From Cellvibrionales bacterium UBA2618 (GTDB taxonomy: Bacteria; Pseudomonadota; Gammaproteobacteria; Pseudomonadales; Porticoccaceae), in assembly GCA_002339165.1 (NCBI GenBank), contig DDJS01000049.1, forward strand, positions 1-8,501: 8,501 nucleotides of DNA, given 5' to 3'. Shown piece after piece: positions 1 to 6,547 of this stretch. The first letter of the stretch is position 1. Every line of letters begins with the position of its first letter. The position numbers were made by a program, and so were the translations under genes. Below the pieces are notes generated by a model. That model saw only the letters and a list, made by a program, of their open reading frames with translations, had not been told where the DNA came from and did no database searches.

Positions 1-729
1 CAAGAATTTATCCAGAACACACTGGGGCCAGAGGGATTGGCAAAATCTGTAGTGGTAGCCGCGCCAGCCAATATTTCGCCGGTTCTCCGACTCAAGGCAA
101 CCTTCCTGACCCACCTGATCGCCGAATACTTTAGAGATCAGGGCAAAAATGTGTTGATGCTCTGCGATAGTTTGACCCGTGTAGCGCATGCTCAGCGGGA
201 GATTGGTTTGGCAATTGGCGAACCGCCCACCGCCAAGGGTTATCCGCCGTCGGTATTTGCCATGCTGCCCAAGTTAATCGAACGCGCAGGGGTAGGCCGA
301 CATGGTTACGGCTCGATTACTGCCGTTTACACCGTCCTCGCCGAGGGGGATGACCGCTCAGACCCTGTGGTCGACATCGCTCGAGCGTCACTGGATGGCC
401 AAGTCATGTTGTCTCGAGAATTAGCCGATGCGGCGCACTATCCAGCTATTGACCTGGCGGGTTCGATCTCGCGCGTGATGGCGAGCTTGGTCAGTCCAGA
501 GCAACTGCATTCGGCCAACCGATTTAGACGGCTGTGGACGCTCTATCAGCAGAACCAAGATCTCATACAGGTAGGAGCTTACGAGCCTGGTACCAATCCA
601 GATTTGGACGAAGCGATTAAGATCCGCGCCGGGATGGAGGCGCTGTTGCAGCAACTCAGCAACGAAACGGTGGCTTTGGCTGATTCGCAAATATTCTTGA
701 ATCAATTAACCGGAGCGCAGATCCAGTGA
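1..729 (+). CDS. fliI: Flagellum-specific ATP synthase FliI, C-terminal part (5' truncated by window edge)
   Basis: This is the 3' portion of the flagellar export ATPase, a soluble F1-beta-like hexameric enzyme at the base of the type III export gate that unloads chaperone-substrate complexes. The reading frame is open from base 1 and gives 242 residues; full FliI is about 440-460, so the N-terminal domain and the Walker A loop lie upstream of the window. What is seen: the opening QEFI matches the EFI that follows the catalytic glutamate region. A Walker B strand ends in DSLTR (Asp codon 166-168), followed by the family block GEPPTAKGYPPSVFA, then GSITAVYTVLAEGDD, HYPAID and SISRVM with the arginine-finger region. 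The C-terminal helical domain ends at the TGA at 727-729. The TTG at 37 is internal and is not the start. The gene overlaps fliJ by four bases, which implies coupled translation. The identification is firm; only truncation limits it. Confidence 0.97.
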   Translation, partial: QEFIQNTLGPEGLAKSVVVAAPANISPVLRLKATFLTHLIAEYFRDQGKNVLMLCDSLTRVAHAQREIGLAIGEPPTAKGYPPSVFAMLPKLIERAGVGRHGYGSITAVYTVLAEGDDRSDPVVDIARASLDGQVMLSRELADAAHYPAIDLAGSISRVMASLVSPEQLHSANRFRRLWTLYQQNQDLIQVGAYEPGTNPDLDEAIKIRAGMEALLQQLSNETVALADSQIFLNQLTGAQIQ

Positions 730-1166
730 AGCCGATATGGGAAGTATTGTTGTCCAAGGCGGAGCGTGAGGTGCGTATTGCTCAACAAAAACTGGCTGAG
801 GCGCAGCAGAAAAAAAATCTCGCGCTCGAGCGCCGGGAAAAGCTCGATCAACTCATGGTCGAGTACAGTGAGCAGTTGAGGTCGGTGCAGTTGCGCTCGC
901 ATAGCACCGGTGAAGTGGGCAATTATCAGCAGTTTATTGCCCAACTTCAGTCGATGAAAATTCGTTCTAAGCAAGAGCTGAGTGCGCACGAAGAGGATTG
1001 TGCCATTGCCAGAAAGTATATGATGCTGCGCGAGCACGAGCGATTAAAAATTGAGCTGTTGGCGCAGCGAGAACGAGAAAAGTTTGAATTGGCGGCACTC
1101 ACCCGCGAAAATCGCGAGATTGAGAGCAATGCCCTCCAGCAGTTCAATTTTAAAGAGCGCATCTAA
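726..1166 (+). CDS. fliJ: Flagellar export protein FliJ
   Basis: FliJ is a small soluble coiled-coil protein that inserts into the FliI hexamer like the gamma stalk of F1 and contacts FlhA, helping couple export to the proton motive force. The 146-residue product matches the usual ~147. It is almost entirely charged heptad-like helix (residues about 8-60 and 68-135, rich in Glu, Gln, Arg and Lys), with the family signature YQQFIAQL near residues 67-74. The start is a GTG at 726 inside the fliI stop region (GTGA overlap); GGAG at 712-715 lies ten bases upstream. Sequence identity in this family is low, so the call rests on length, coiled-coil character, the YxxFI motif and the position directly after fliI. 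A gap holding a sigma-54 promoter follows, so fliJ probably ends the upstream operon. Confidence 0.92.
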   Translation: MKPIWEVLLSKAEREVRIAQQKLAEAQQKKNLALERREKLDQLMVEYSEQLRSVQLRSHSTGEVGNYQQFIAQLQSMKIRSKQELSAHEEDCAIARKYMMLREHERLKIELLAQREREKFELAALTRENREIESNALQQFNFKERI

Positions 1167-1183
1167 CCGCTCGCCGTTGGTCT

Positions 1184-1199
1184 TGGCACGCGTTTTGCT
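1184..1199 (+). promoter_or_regulatory. Sigma-54 (RpoN) -24/-12 promoter of fliK-flhB
   Basis: The gap after fliJ contains TTGGCACG-CGTT-TTGCTA, an exact match to the sigma-54 consensus TGGCACG-N4-TTGCW. The invariant GG is at 1185-1186 and the GC at 1197-1198, exactly 12 bases apart. Transcription would begin about 12 bases past the GC, near 1210, leaving a leader of about 34 bases before the ATG at 1244. No other site in the window comes close to this consensus. In Vibrio and Pseudomonas, mid-hierarchy flagellar operons use RpoN with an enhancer-binding activator (FlrA/FlrC, FleQ/FleR). Use of such an activator here is inference, since I could not identify its binding site. Confidence 0.9.
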
Positions 1200-1228
1200 A
1201 CATCCTCAGTAATACTCATTTTATGATT

Positions 1229-1233
1229 AGAGG
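1229..1233 (+). promoter_or_regulatory. Shine-Dalgarno that sets the fliK start
   Basis: AGAGG at 1229-1233 lies ten bases before the ATG at 1244. The more upstream in-frame ATG at 1223 has no purine-rich site before it, lies only about 13 bases past the predicted sigma-54 transcription start, and would place this Shine-Dalgarno inside the coding region. The 1244 start is therefore preferred. Confidence 0.72.
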
Positions 1234-1243
1234 TCAGGCAGTA

Positions 1244-3085
1244 ATGTCGGAGATACCAAGCTTACCGATGAATCTCGGAAAACCAGCCGTACTGGATATA
1301 GCGTCGGTAGTCGTTGCATCAGAGGGTGGCGAAGACGGTGGTTTTTCAGCCGTTTTTCAGGGTCAGATAGGGGCCATTGACGTTGCCGAAGGTGGCAATG
1401 GCTTGCCAAAAGGTGGCGACATTACGCTGCAAAGTCGCCAGTTACAGGGCGGCATTAAAATCAAAGTGTCTGGCCAAGAGCCATCTGACGAAGGGCTGAC
1501 CCAATTTGCTCTGTCTCAAGGCATGGACCCCCGCGCATTGATGATCCTCAGAGACGCCGAGAGCAGCACGTTATCGATGGCACTAGCTGATAGCCCTACC
1601 GCGGCAGCCGGTCCGATCATGGACAGCGCTAAAGCCAGTGTTATCGCCGCCCAAATTACCCAAGCAGCTTTTCCTGGCGGTCGAATTCCGTCTACCGGAA
1701 TAGTCGGCGCTGCGATGGAAGCGCACGCCTTGATCGACTCGGTTAATAGAGCGATTCCGAGTCAAGGTGAACGAGGCGTGCTAGATTTGCAGTTGCAAAT
1801 CGAACCGTTGACTGATTCGGAAGCTACACCTTTAGAGCCGATCGATGTGTCTGCGGTTGCCGCGATGCTGGTGCCGGCGCATACGGTATTCGCCGCCGCT
1901 GAGGTTGGGCGAGCAGCACAAAAATTCGAATCGGTGATGCCTGCTTCAGCATTCGTCAACCTTGCTAGAGCTGATGGCCTCCCGTCCGGGGTTCAACCCG
2001 TGATGGAGCCAGTCGACCCATCAGTTGCCAGTAAGCCGTCGACCGATGACCACCCAGGCAAGAGTCCCGCGGTGAATTTAACTGCTTTAGGTTTTGAAAA
2101 AATAGCGCCGCAATTGTTTAAAGGCGTTATCGATGGCCTGCCTACGAATGGCGGAAAGCTCGCATCTGGGATGGGCGGCGATAACATACGCGTGCTCGAC
2201 GCTGTGAGCGCGACGCCAAGCAAGTTACCGCCATCTCAGATTCAAATGGGCTCTAGCCGCTCTGTAGATACTGTCCCGCTGACTCAGTTGACGGAGCAGG
2301 TGAGTGCTAAGCCGGCAACTGCTGAGCCGGTTGTCACCGCGGCGCAAACTCGACTACAAGAGCGCCATCTGGCGGCTAAAATGGTGCTGCCGAAAGCCGA
2401 CGAAGCGGTGATAAAGCGTTTAGTAGCCGGTCGTCAACAGACCGCAGTGGTTAAGATGGCGCCAATAAATTTGGCGCCCGCTGGGGCTGAACAGGCGTCG
2501 ATTATGTTAGGTGTCGCTAGTGCCGCGCCGACTGCCGCCGTTTTTGTCGCGGGACAAGTGGCGGTCGACGGCAGTAGTGTCGCATCTCAAGGTGCTCAAG
2601 CCGCCGTGACGCCGACACCCGATGACACGGCTCAGGACGATCCGGCGCGAGAGATACTGCGCCGACAGAACGAGCAAGATCAATTGTCGCAGCGTCTATC
2701 CCAGGTGCTAGGGCAGCGTTTGAGCGCGCAGATAGAGCGCGGTTCGTGGCGCGTAGAAATGGATTTGCACCCAGCGTCAATGGGACGTATCGAAGTCCAG
2801 CTGGAAATGAAAAATGGCGAGTTAGAAGCCAATTTTTTAAGCTCTAATGCGGCGACTCGCGAGCTCTTAAACGACAGTATGCCAAGATTGCGAGAGATGT
2901 TTGAGCAATTTGGCATGAATTCTGCTTATTTGGGCTTAGGGTCTAGTAATCAAGGCCAATCTGACGGAAACTCGCCATCTGAGCAGAGTGGTTCACAAGC
3001 TGGCGACGATGGCGAGAAAAAATCGATAGCTCAGGAAACGGCTCGCAAGCCGGTTTCAGATGACGGATTGGATGTGTTAGTTTAA
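1244..3085 (+). CDS. fliK: Flagellar hook-length control protein FliK
   Basis: FliK is exported during hook growth, measures hook length as a molecular ruler, and then uses its C-terminal domain to bind the FlhB cytoplasmic domain and switch export to filament substrates. From the ATG at 1244 the product is 613 residues (620 if the ATG at 1223 were used), clearly longer than the ~405 of Salmonella. Residues 1 to about 470 are low-complexity, Ala/Ser/Pro/Val-rich and poorly conserved, as usual for the ruler part. The recognisable hook-length domain spans about 478-570: RLSQVLGQRLSAQIERG, then the core DLHPASMGRIEVQLE (L508-H509-P510) and a helix with the pattern TRELL..SMPRLREMFEQFG. A hydrophilic Ser/Gly/Gln/Asp-rich tail of about 40 residues follows. 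It is the first gene after the sigma-54 promoter; fliL follows 43 bases later with no terminator between. Confidence 0.93.
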   Translation: MSEIPSLPMNLGKPAVLDIASVVVASEGGEDGGFSAVFQGQIGAIDVAEGGNGLPKGGDITLQSRQLQGGIKIKVSGQEPSDEGLTQFALSQGMDPRALMILRDAESSTLSMALADSPTAAAGPIMDSAKASVIAAQITQAAFPGGRIPSTGIVGAAMEAHALIDSVNRAIPSQGERGVLDLQLQIEPLTDSEATPLEPIDVSAVAAMLVPAHTVFAAAEVGRAAQKFESVMPASAFVNLARADGLPSGVQPVMEPVDPSVASKPSTDDHPGKSPAVNLTALGFEKIAPQLFKGVIDGLPTNGGKLASGMGGDNIRVLDAVSATPSKLPPSQIQMGSSRSVDTVPLTQLTEQVSAKPATAEPVVTAAQTRLQERHLAAKMVLPKADEAVIKRLVAGRQQTAVVKMAPINLAPAGAEQASIMLGVASAAPTAAVFVAGQVAVDGSSVASQGAQAAVTPTPDDTAQDDPAREILRRQNEQDQLSQRLSQVLGQRLSAQIERGSWRVEMDLHPASMGRIEVQLEMKNGELEANFLSSNAATRELLNDSMPRLREMFEQFGMNSAYLGLGSSNQGQSDGNSPSEQSGSQAGDDGEKKSIAQETARKPVSDDGLDVLV

Positions 3086-3128
3086 CTCATTCAATTTAAG
3101 ATAGAATTGCAAGATAGGGGATGTAGTA

Positions 3129-3716
3129 ATGGCTGATGAAGTTGTAGAAGACGAAGAAGGCGGTGGCAAGGGTGGTCTAATTAAGATCATCCTATTGGTA
3201 GTTGGGATACTTTTGTTAGTTGCACTGACCATCGGTGGCACGCTGGCGTTATCTGGTTTTTTTGAGGAAGACCAAGAGGCTGCTGCAGAAGCGGCAGTGG
3301 CAGCGTTGGAAGCTATTGCGTCTGAAGAGGCCGCAGCTGCGGCAGCTGCTTTGGCGGGGCCCGACCGCGTTAAAATCGATTCTCCAGAGCTGACTCGCTA
3401 TGAGCAGACATATTTTGAAATCGAGTCGGAGATGACTTCTAACCTCAACAATTCTAGAAAGGTTATGCAGGTCAAGGTGTACATTATGACCCACTACGAC
3501 GAGCGCGTGATCGCGCACATGGAGAAGCACGACATGCCGGTTCGTTCGGCGTTGATGAGAATTATGGCATCGAAAACCGAAGCAGACTTGGCCAGACCAA
3601 CGTTCCGCAAGGAATTAGCGGAAGAATTTCGCTTGGAAGTCAACTCTATCTTGGAGCGCTTGGAAGATTTTGGTGGTGTTGAAAGTGTCGGATTTACTGC
3701 CTTCGTGGTGCAGTAA
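3129..3716 (+). CDS. fliL: Flagellar basal body-associated protein FliL
   Basis: FliL is a single-pass inner-membrane protein whose periplasmic stomatin-like domain surrounds or supports the MotA/MotB-type stators, affecting torque and swarming. The 195-residue product has a short acidic cytoplasmic N-terminus (1-16), one membrane helix at about 17-43, and an unusual linker at about 50-77 made almost only of Ala and Glu. The conserved periplasmic domain runs from about 85 to the end: RYEQTYFEIE, then PVRSALMRIMASKTEADL, then the terminal FTAFVVQ, which matches the family ending. The length slightly exceeds the common 160-180 because of the Ala-rich linker. The start at 3129 is supported by AGGGGA at 3116-3121. 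It lies between fliK and fliM, the standard position. Confidence 0.95.
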   Translation: MADEVVEDEEGGGKGGLIKIILLVVGILLLVALTIGGTLALSGFFEEDQEAAAEAAVAALEAIASEEAAAAAAALAGPDRVKIDSPELTRYEQTYFEIESEMTSNLNNSRKVMQVKVYIMTHYDERVIAHMEKHDMPVRSALMRIMASKTEADLARPTFRKELAEEFRLEVNSILERLEDFGGVESVGFTAFVVQ

Positions 3717-3761
3717 GGAAATTTAGATAGCTCTTCGGGCATAGCATGAGTGAGGCGTTAA

Positions 3762-4751
3762 ATGGCTGACCCAACAAACCTGCTCTCGGCAGAGGAGTTA
3801 GATGCTCTGTCGGCTGGCATCGAAGATGGTTCGATAGAGTCAGATACCGGTGTCAACACTGCTTCTGCTGCGTTGAAGCATGATTTAACCAACGAAGATT
3901 CGTCGCTCGGTGTCAACGTCAGTGCGGTGGACATGATCAACGAGCGGTTTGTCAGGCAGTTTAGGCACGGCTTATTAGAAGTGCTAAGAACAACGCCAAA
4001 AATAAGCATGGCCAACGTTAAGATCATCAAATATCAGGACTACATGAAAGACTTGAGTCCACCGCTAGCGGTCAATACGGTCAGGCTCGAACCACTACAA
4101 GGCACGTCCTTGGTGATTATCGATCCGTCGGTGGTGTTTGCTTCTCTGGATAATTTTTTTGGTGGCTTCGGGCGAGGTATGAACGCACTGCCCCCCGGTC
4201 GTTCATTCACGCCGACCGAAACGAGTATCATCGGGATTATGTTGAACGTTTTCTTTGGTGCTCTCCAAGAGGCTTGGGCTCCTGTGATGCCGATCAAATG
4301 CGAACACGTGAGTTCGGAAGTCAATCCGGCATTTGCCCAGATAGCCGACGGCAACGATCTGGTGATTGTATCGCGGTTCGAATCTGAACTTAGTCACGAT
4401 GTCAAAGGTAATATCGATCTAGTCTATCCCTACAGTTCACTCAAGCCTATACGGGAGGCTTTGGCGAGTCGAGTTCAGACCGGGGATGACGATAACGGCG
4501 ATCAAAAGTGGAGTACCGAATTACATGCCGCTGCGGCGGACGCCGAAGTGCCTGTTCGAGTAACGTTGGCAGAGGTGGAAATCACGCTGAGTAAGTTTAA
4601 TGCCATGGCGGAAGGCGACGTGCTGTACTTAAAGAAAGCTGATTATGCACGTATGTTCGTCAACGAAATACCGGTGTTCGAGGCAGATATCGGCAGCAGT
4701 GGCCCACAAATGGCCGCCAAGATTGTTAGAGCAATGGAGCCTGAGCAATAG
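3762..4751 (+). CDS. fliM: Flagellar motor switch protein FliM
   Basis: FliM forms the middle of the C-ring: it binds phosphorylated CheY at its N-terminus and FliG through its middle domain, so it sets rotation direction. The 329-residue product has the family length. Seen: an N-terminal CheY-binding-like segment LSAEELDAL (8-16), an acidic linker, and a CheC-like middle domain at about 50-230 containing RFVRQFR and the FliG-contact loop FFGGFGR (GGFG 134-137). A polar, acidic insertion around 240-250 precedes a C-terminal SpoA domain at about 258-327 (VPVRVTLAEVEITLSKFNAM). GAGG at 3752-3755 is six bases before the ATG. fliN, its C-ring partner, follows after 26 bases. The CheY-binding segment departs slightly from the usual LSQxEIDxLL. 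Confidence 0.97.
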   Translation: MADPTNLLSAEELDALSAGIEDGSIESDTGVNTASAALKHDLTNEDSSLGVNVSAVDMINERFVRQFRHGLLEVLRTTPKISMANVKIIKYQDYMKDLSPPLAVNTVRLEPLQGTSLVIIDPSVVFASLDNFFGGFGRGMNALPPGRSFTPTETSIIGIMLNVFFGALQEAWAPVMPIKCEHVSSEVNPAFAQIADGNDLVIVSRFESELSHDVKGNIDLVYPYSSLKPIREALASRVQTGDDDNGDQKWSTELHAAAADAEVPVRVTLAEVEITLSKFNAMAEGDVLYLKKADYARMFVNEIPVFEADIGSSGPQMAAKIVRAMEPEQ

Positions 4752-4777
4752 GCGCCACATCAATAGCGAGAAAAATT

Positions 4778-5107
4778 ATGGCAGAAACCACAACAGAAAA
4801 TTCAGAAGATAACGACTCAGGGTCGACCGCGCTCGACCTCAGCCAGAGCCAGATTAATTCAGATGTTTTGCAAAATATACCCGTCACTATTTCCGTTGAA
4901 GTGGGTCGCACGTCTCTCAAAATAAGAGACTTGATGCGCCTGACTCAGGGTAGTGTGGTAGAACTGGATCGCTTGGCAGGCGAACCGCTCGATCTCTTGG
5001 TCAATAACACGCTGGTCGCACAGGGTGAGGTGGTGTTAGTCAACGACCGCTATGGCGTGCGACTAACCAGTGTTATTCCGACGGTAGATCGGGTTAAGAA
5101 TCTTTGA
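4778..5107 (+). CDS. fliN: Flagellar motor switch protein FliN
   Basis: FliN is the most membrane-distal C-ring component. It dimerises through its SpoA domain, assembles with FliM, and docks FliH-FliI at the export entrance. The 109-residue product has a variable acidic N-terminus (1-30) and one SpoA domain at about 31-105. The domain contains the highly conserved IPVTISVEVGRT, LTQGSVVELDRLAGEPLDLLVN and GEVVLVNDRYGVRLT. The length is within the normal range (about 100-137). The ATG at 4778 is preceded by a modest purine site (GCGAGA, 4766-4771). fliO begins 12 bases after its stop, consistent with one operon. Confidence 0.98.
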   Translation: MAETTTENSEDNDSGSTALDLSQSQINSDVLQNIPVTISVEVGRTSLKIRDLMRLTQGSVVELDRLAGEPLDLLVNNTLVAQGEVVLVNDRYGVRLTSVIPTVDRVKNL

Positions 5108-5119
5108 TTCACCGCTATC

Positions 5120-5509
5120 ATGGCACCTGAATTCGGAATTGGCGACTGGTTGTGGATGATAATCTCCTTTATGGTGGTTATTTGTCTGATGGTTGCCACT
5201 CTTTTTATGATCAAACGGATGGCTCCCGGGATACATGGTGCGGGTGGCAAGCGCTTGATCATATCGGATGTGCAACATCTAGGCGCACGGCAGAAACTTT
5301 TTGTCATTCAATTCAATGGTGATGAGTTGCTGATTGGCCAGAGCGCTCAAGGTATGACGTTGTTGGGTACTTGGAACGCCGAGGAACTCAGCGTCGCGCA
5401 CCCGAACGCCGAGCTAGCGTTGTTAGAGTCTGGCGCGTCGCCCGGTTCTCAGCCACCGGCGACTTTTCAATCTTTTTTCAACCAGCTCATCAAGCGACAA
5501 AAGGATTAA
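5120..5509 (+). CDS. fliO: Flagellar biosynthesis protein FliO
   Basis: FliO is a small bitopic inner-membrane protein that helps assemble or stabilise the FliP ring of the export gate. The 129-residue product has one membrane helix at about 9-31 close to the N-terminus, followed by the cytoplasmic domain with the family pattern ISDVQHLGARQKLFVIQFNG..LLIG (48-73). A Ser/Pro-rich stretch (about 105-115) and a short basic end follow. No cleavable signal peptide is apparent. The ATG at 5120 is the only sensible start: the frame upstream closes at the fliN stop, and the next Met (13) lies inside the membrane helix. I see no clear Shine-Dalgarno, so initiation may depend on translation of fliN, which ends 12 bases earlier. 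FliO is the least conserved gate protein, but position and motif agree. Confidence 0.93.
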   Translation: MAPEFGIGDWLWMIISFMVVICLMVATLFMIKRMAPGIHGAGGKRLIISDVQHLGARQKLFVIQFNGDELLIGQSAQGMTLLGTWNAEELSVAHPNAELALLESGASPGSQPPATFQSFFNQLIKRQKD

Positions 5510-5515
5510 CAATCG

Positions 5516-6268
5516 ATGTCGCAACCGATCTTTAAGTTATTGTTAATCACGGTGGCTATGCTGATACAAGGATCTGCTTGGGCGCAGAGCGGATTGCCGA
5601 TCGTCAATATGATCGACGATGGCAGTGGCAGTACGCAGTACAGTTTGACGCTGCAGCTAGTGGCTTTAATGACGGTTTTGACGTTGCTGCCGTCGCTGAT
5701 GTTGATGATGACCTCCTTCGTACGAATTATTATTGTTATGTCGCTACTACGGCAGGCATTGGGAACGGCGCAAACCCCGCCGAACCAGGTGCTTTTGGGT
5801 CTGGCCTTGTTTCTAACAATTTTTATTATGATGCCCGTGTTTAGCGTCGTTTGGGACGATGCTATAACGCCTTATTTTGATAAGAGCATAGGCTTTGAAG
5901 AGGCGCTGCTCGAGGCTAAGGCGCCGTTTAGAACCTTTATGTTAAATCAGACCCGAGAAGCCGATATTGCCATGTTTATAGAAATTGCTGGCAATGAGGA
6001 CGTCACAGAGCCAGCCGATGTGCCCTTCACCACACTGGTCCCCGCCTTTATCACGTCTGAACTGAAGAGCGCCTTTGCTATTGGTTTCTTGGTTTACATT
6101 CCGTTTGTAGTCATCGATCTAGTGGTCGCTAGCGTTTTGATGTCGATGGGTATGATGATGCTGTCGCCGATGATGATTTCGATGCCGTTCAAGCTGATGC
6201 TGTTTGTGCTGGTCGACGGCTGGACCTTGATCGTGGGGTCATTAACGGCGAGCTTTGCGGTTTTATAG
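5516..6268 (+). CDS. fliP: Flagellar biosynthetic protein FliP
   Basis: FliP forms the pentameric core of the export gate, with FliQ and FliR packed around and on it. The 250-residue product has the family length. A cleavable signal peptide is evident: basic start, hydrophobic core 7-19, and AWA at 21-23 before Q24. Membrane segments lie at about 46-66, 92-110, 186-210 and 220-245. Conserved blocks include SFVRIIIVMSLLRQALGT, PPNQVLLGLALFL (88-100), and MGMMMLSP (211-218), the methionine-rich loop that seals the pore. The C-terminal signature is PFKLMLFVLVDGW (224-236). The start at 5516 is supported by AAGGA at 5501-5505, overlapping the end of fliO. Confidence 0.98.
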   Translation: MSQPIFKLLLITVAMLIQGSAWAQSGLPIVNMIDDGSGSTQYSLTLQLVALMTVLTLLPSLMLMMTSFVRIIIVMSLLRQALGTAQTPPNQVLLGLALFLTIFIMMPVFSVVWDDAITPYFDKSIGFEEALLEAKAPFRTFMLNQTREADIAMFIEIAGNEDVTEPADVPFTTLVPAFITSELKSAFAIGFLVYIPFVVIDLVVASVLMSMGMMMLSPMMISMPFKLMLFVLVDGWTLIVGSLTASFAVL

Positions 6269-6271
6269 GAG
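6267..6271 (+). promoter_or_regulatory. Shine-Dalgarno that sets a TTG start for fliQ
   Basis: AGGAG at 6267-6271 overlaps the fliP TAG stop. It is six bases before the TTG at 6278 but 18 bases before the next in-frame ATG at 6290. Normal spacing therefore selects TTG as the start codon of fliQ. Confidence 0.8.
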
Positions 6272-6277
6272 ACTATT

Positions 6278-6547
6278 TTGGACTCAGCAATGGTCATTGA
6301 TCTAGGGAGAGAGTCGCTTTGGGTAGCAGTGCTGGTTGCCTCGCCGTTGCTTGGAATGGCGCTTGCCGTGGGTTTGTTTGTCGGTATTATTCAGGCGGCG
6401 ACATCGATACAGGAAATGACGCTGAGCTTTATTCCCAAACTCGGCATGATGATTCTAACGTTGATTATTTTCGGGAGCTGGCAAATTTCAATTATGGTCG
6501 ATTTTATCCAGCGAATTTTTGAGCGCATTCCTACGCTGTTTATGTAA
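6278..6547 (+). CDS. fliQ: Flagellar biosynthetic protein FliQ (TTG start)
   Basis: FliQ is a two-helix membrane hairpin present in several copies around the FliP-FliR core of the export gate. From the TTG at 6278 the product is 89 residues, the same length as E. coli FliQ as I recall it, and the conserved glycine at residue 10 then falls in the same place. The ATG at 6290 would remove four residues and has poor Shine-Dalgarno spacing. Membrane helices are about 13-38 and 53-78. The linking loop carries the family signature QAATSIQEMTLSFIPK (39-54). The stop TAA shares its last base with the fliR ATG (TAATG), which suggests coupled translation. Confidence 0.96.
   Translation: MDSAMVIDLGRESLWVAVLVASPLLGMALAVGLFVGIIQAATSIQEMTLSFIPKLGMMILTLIIFGSWQISIMVDFIQRIFERIPTLFM

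Noticed and set aside
3086..3128. A possible extra promoter between fliK and fliL
   Set aside because: The gap is AT-rich but shows no sigma-54 or sigma-28 element and no convincing -35/-10 pair; only a ribosome site is supported.
3234..3249. A TGGCACG half-site resembling a sigma-54 -24 element within fliL
   Set aside because: No TTGC follows at the correct spacing and it is inside the coding region upstream of no suitable start.
3330..3343. A perfect 14-base palindrome GCCGCAGCTGCGGC
   Set aside because: It lies in the run of alanine codons of fliL and follows from GCC/GCA/GCT/GCG codon use; no regulatory context and no T-run for a terminator.
4040..4354. A 104-codon open frame on the reverse strand inside fliM
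   Set aside because: It lies antisense to the conserved FliM middle domain, with no promoter, ribosome site or protein pattern; it is a shadow of fliM codon use.
5578..5844. An 88-codon open frame on the + strand inside fliP
   Set aside because: It overlaps the clearly conserved fliP frame, has no ribosome site and no recognisable protein pattern; it is a shadow frame.
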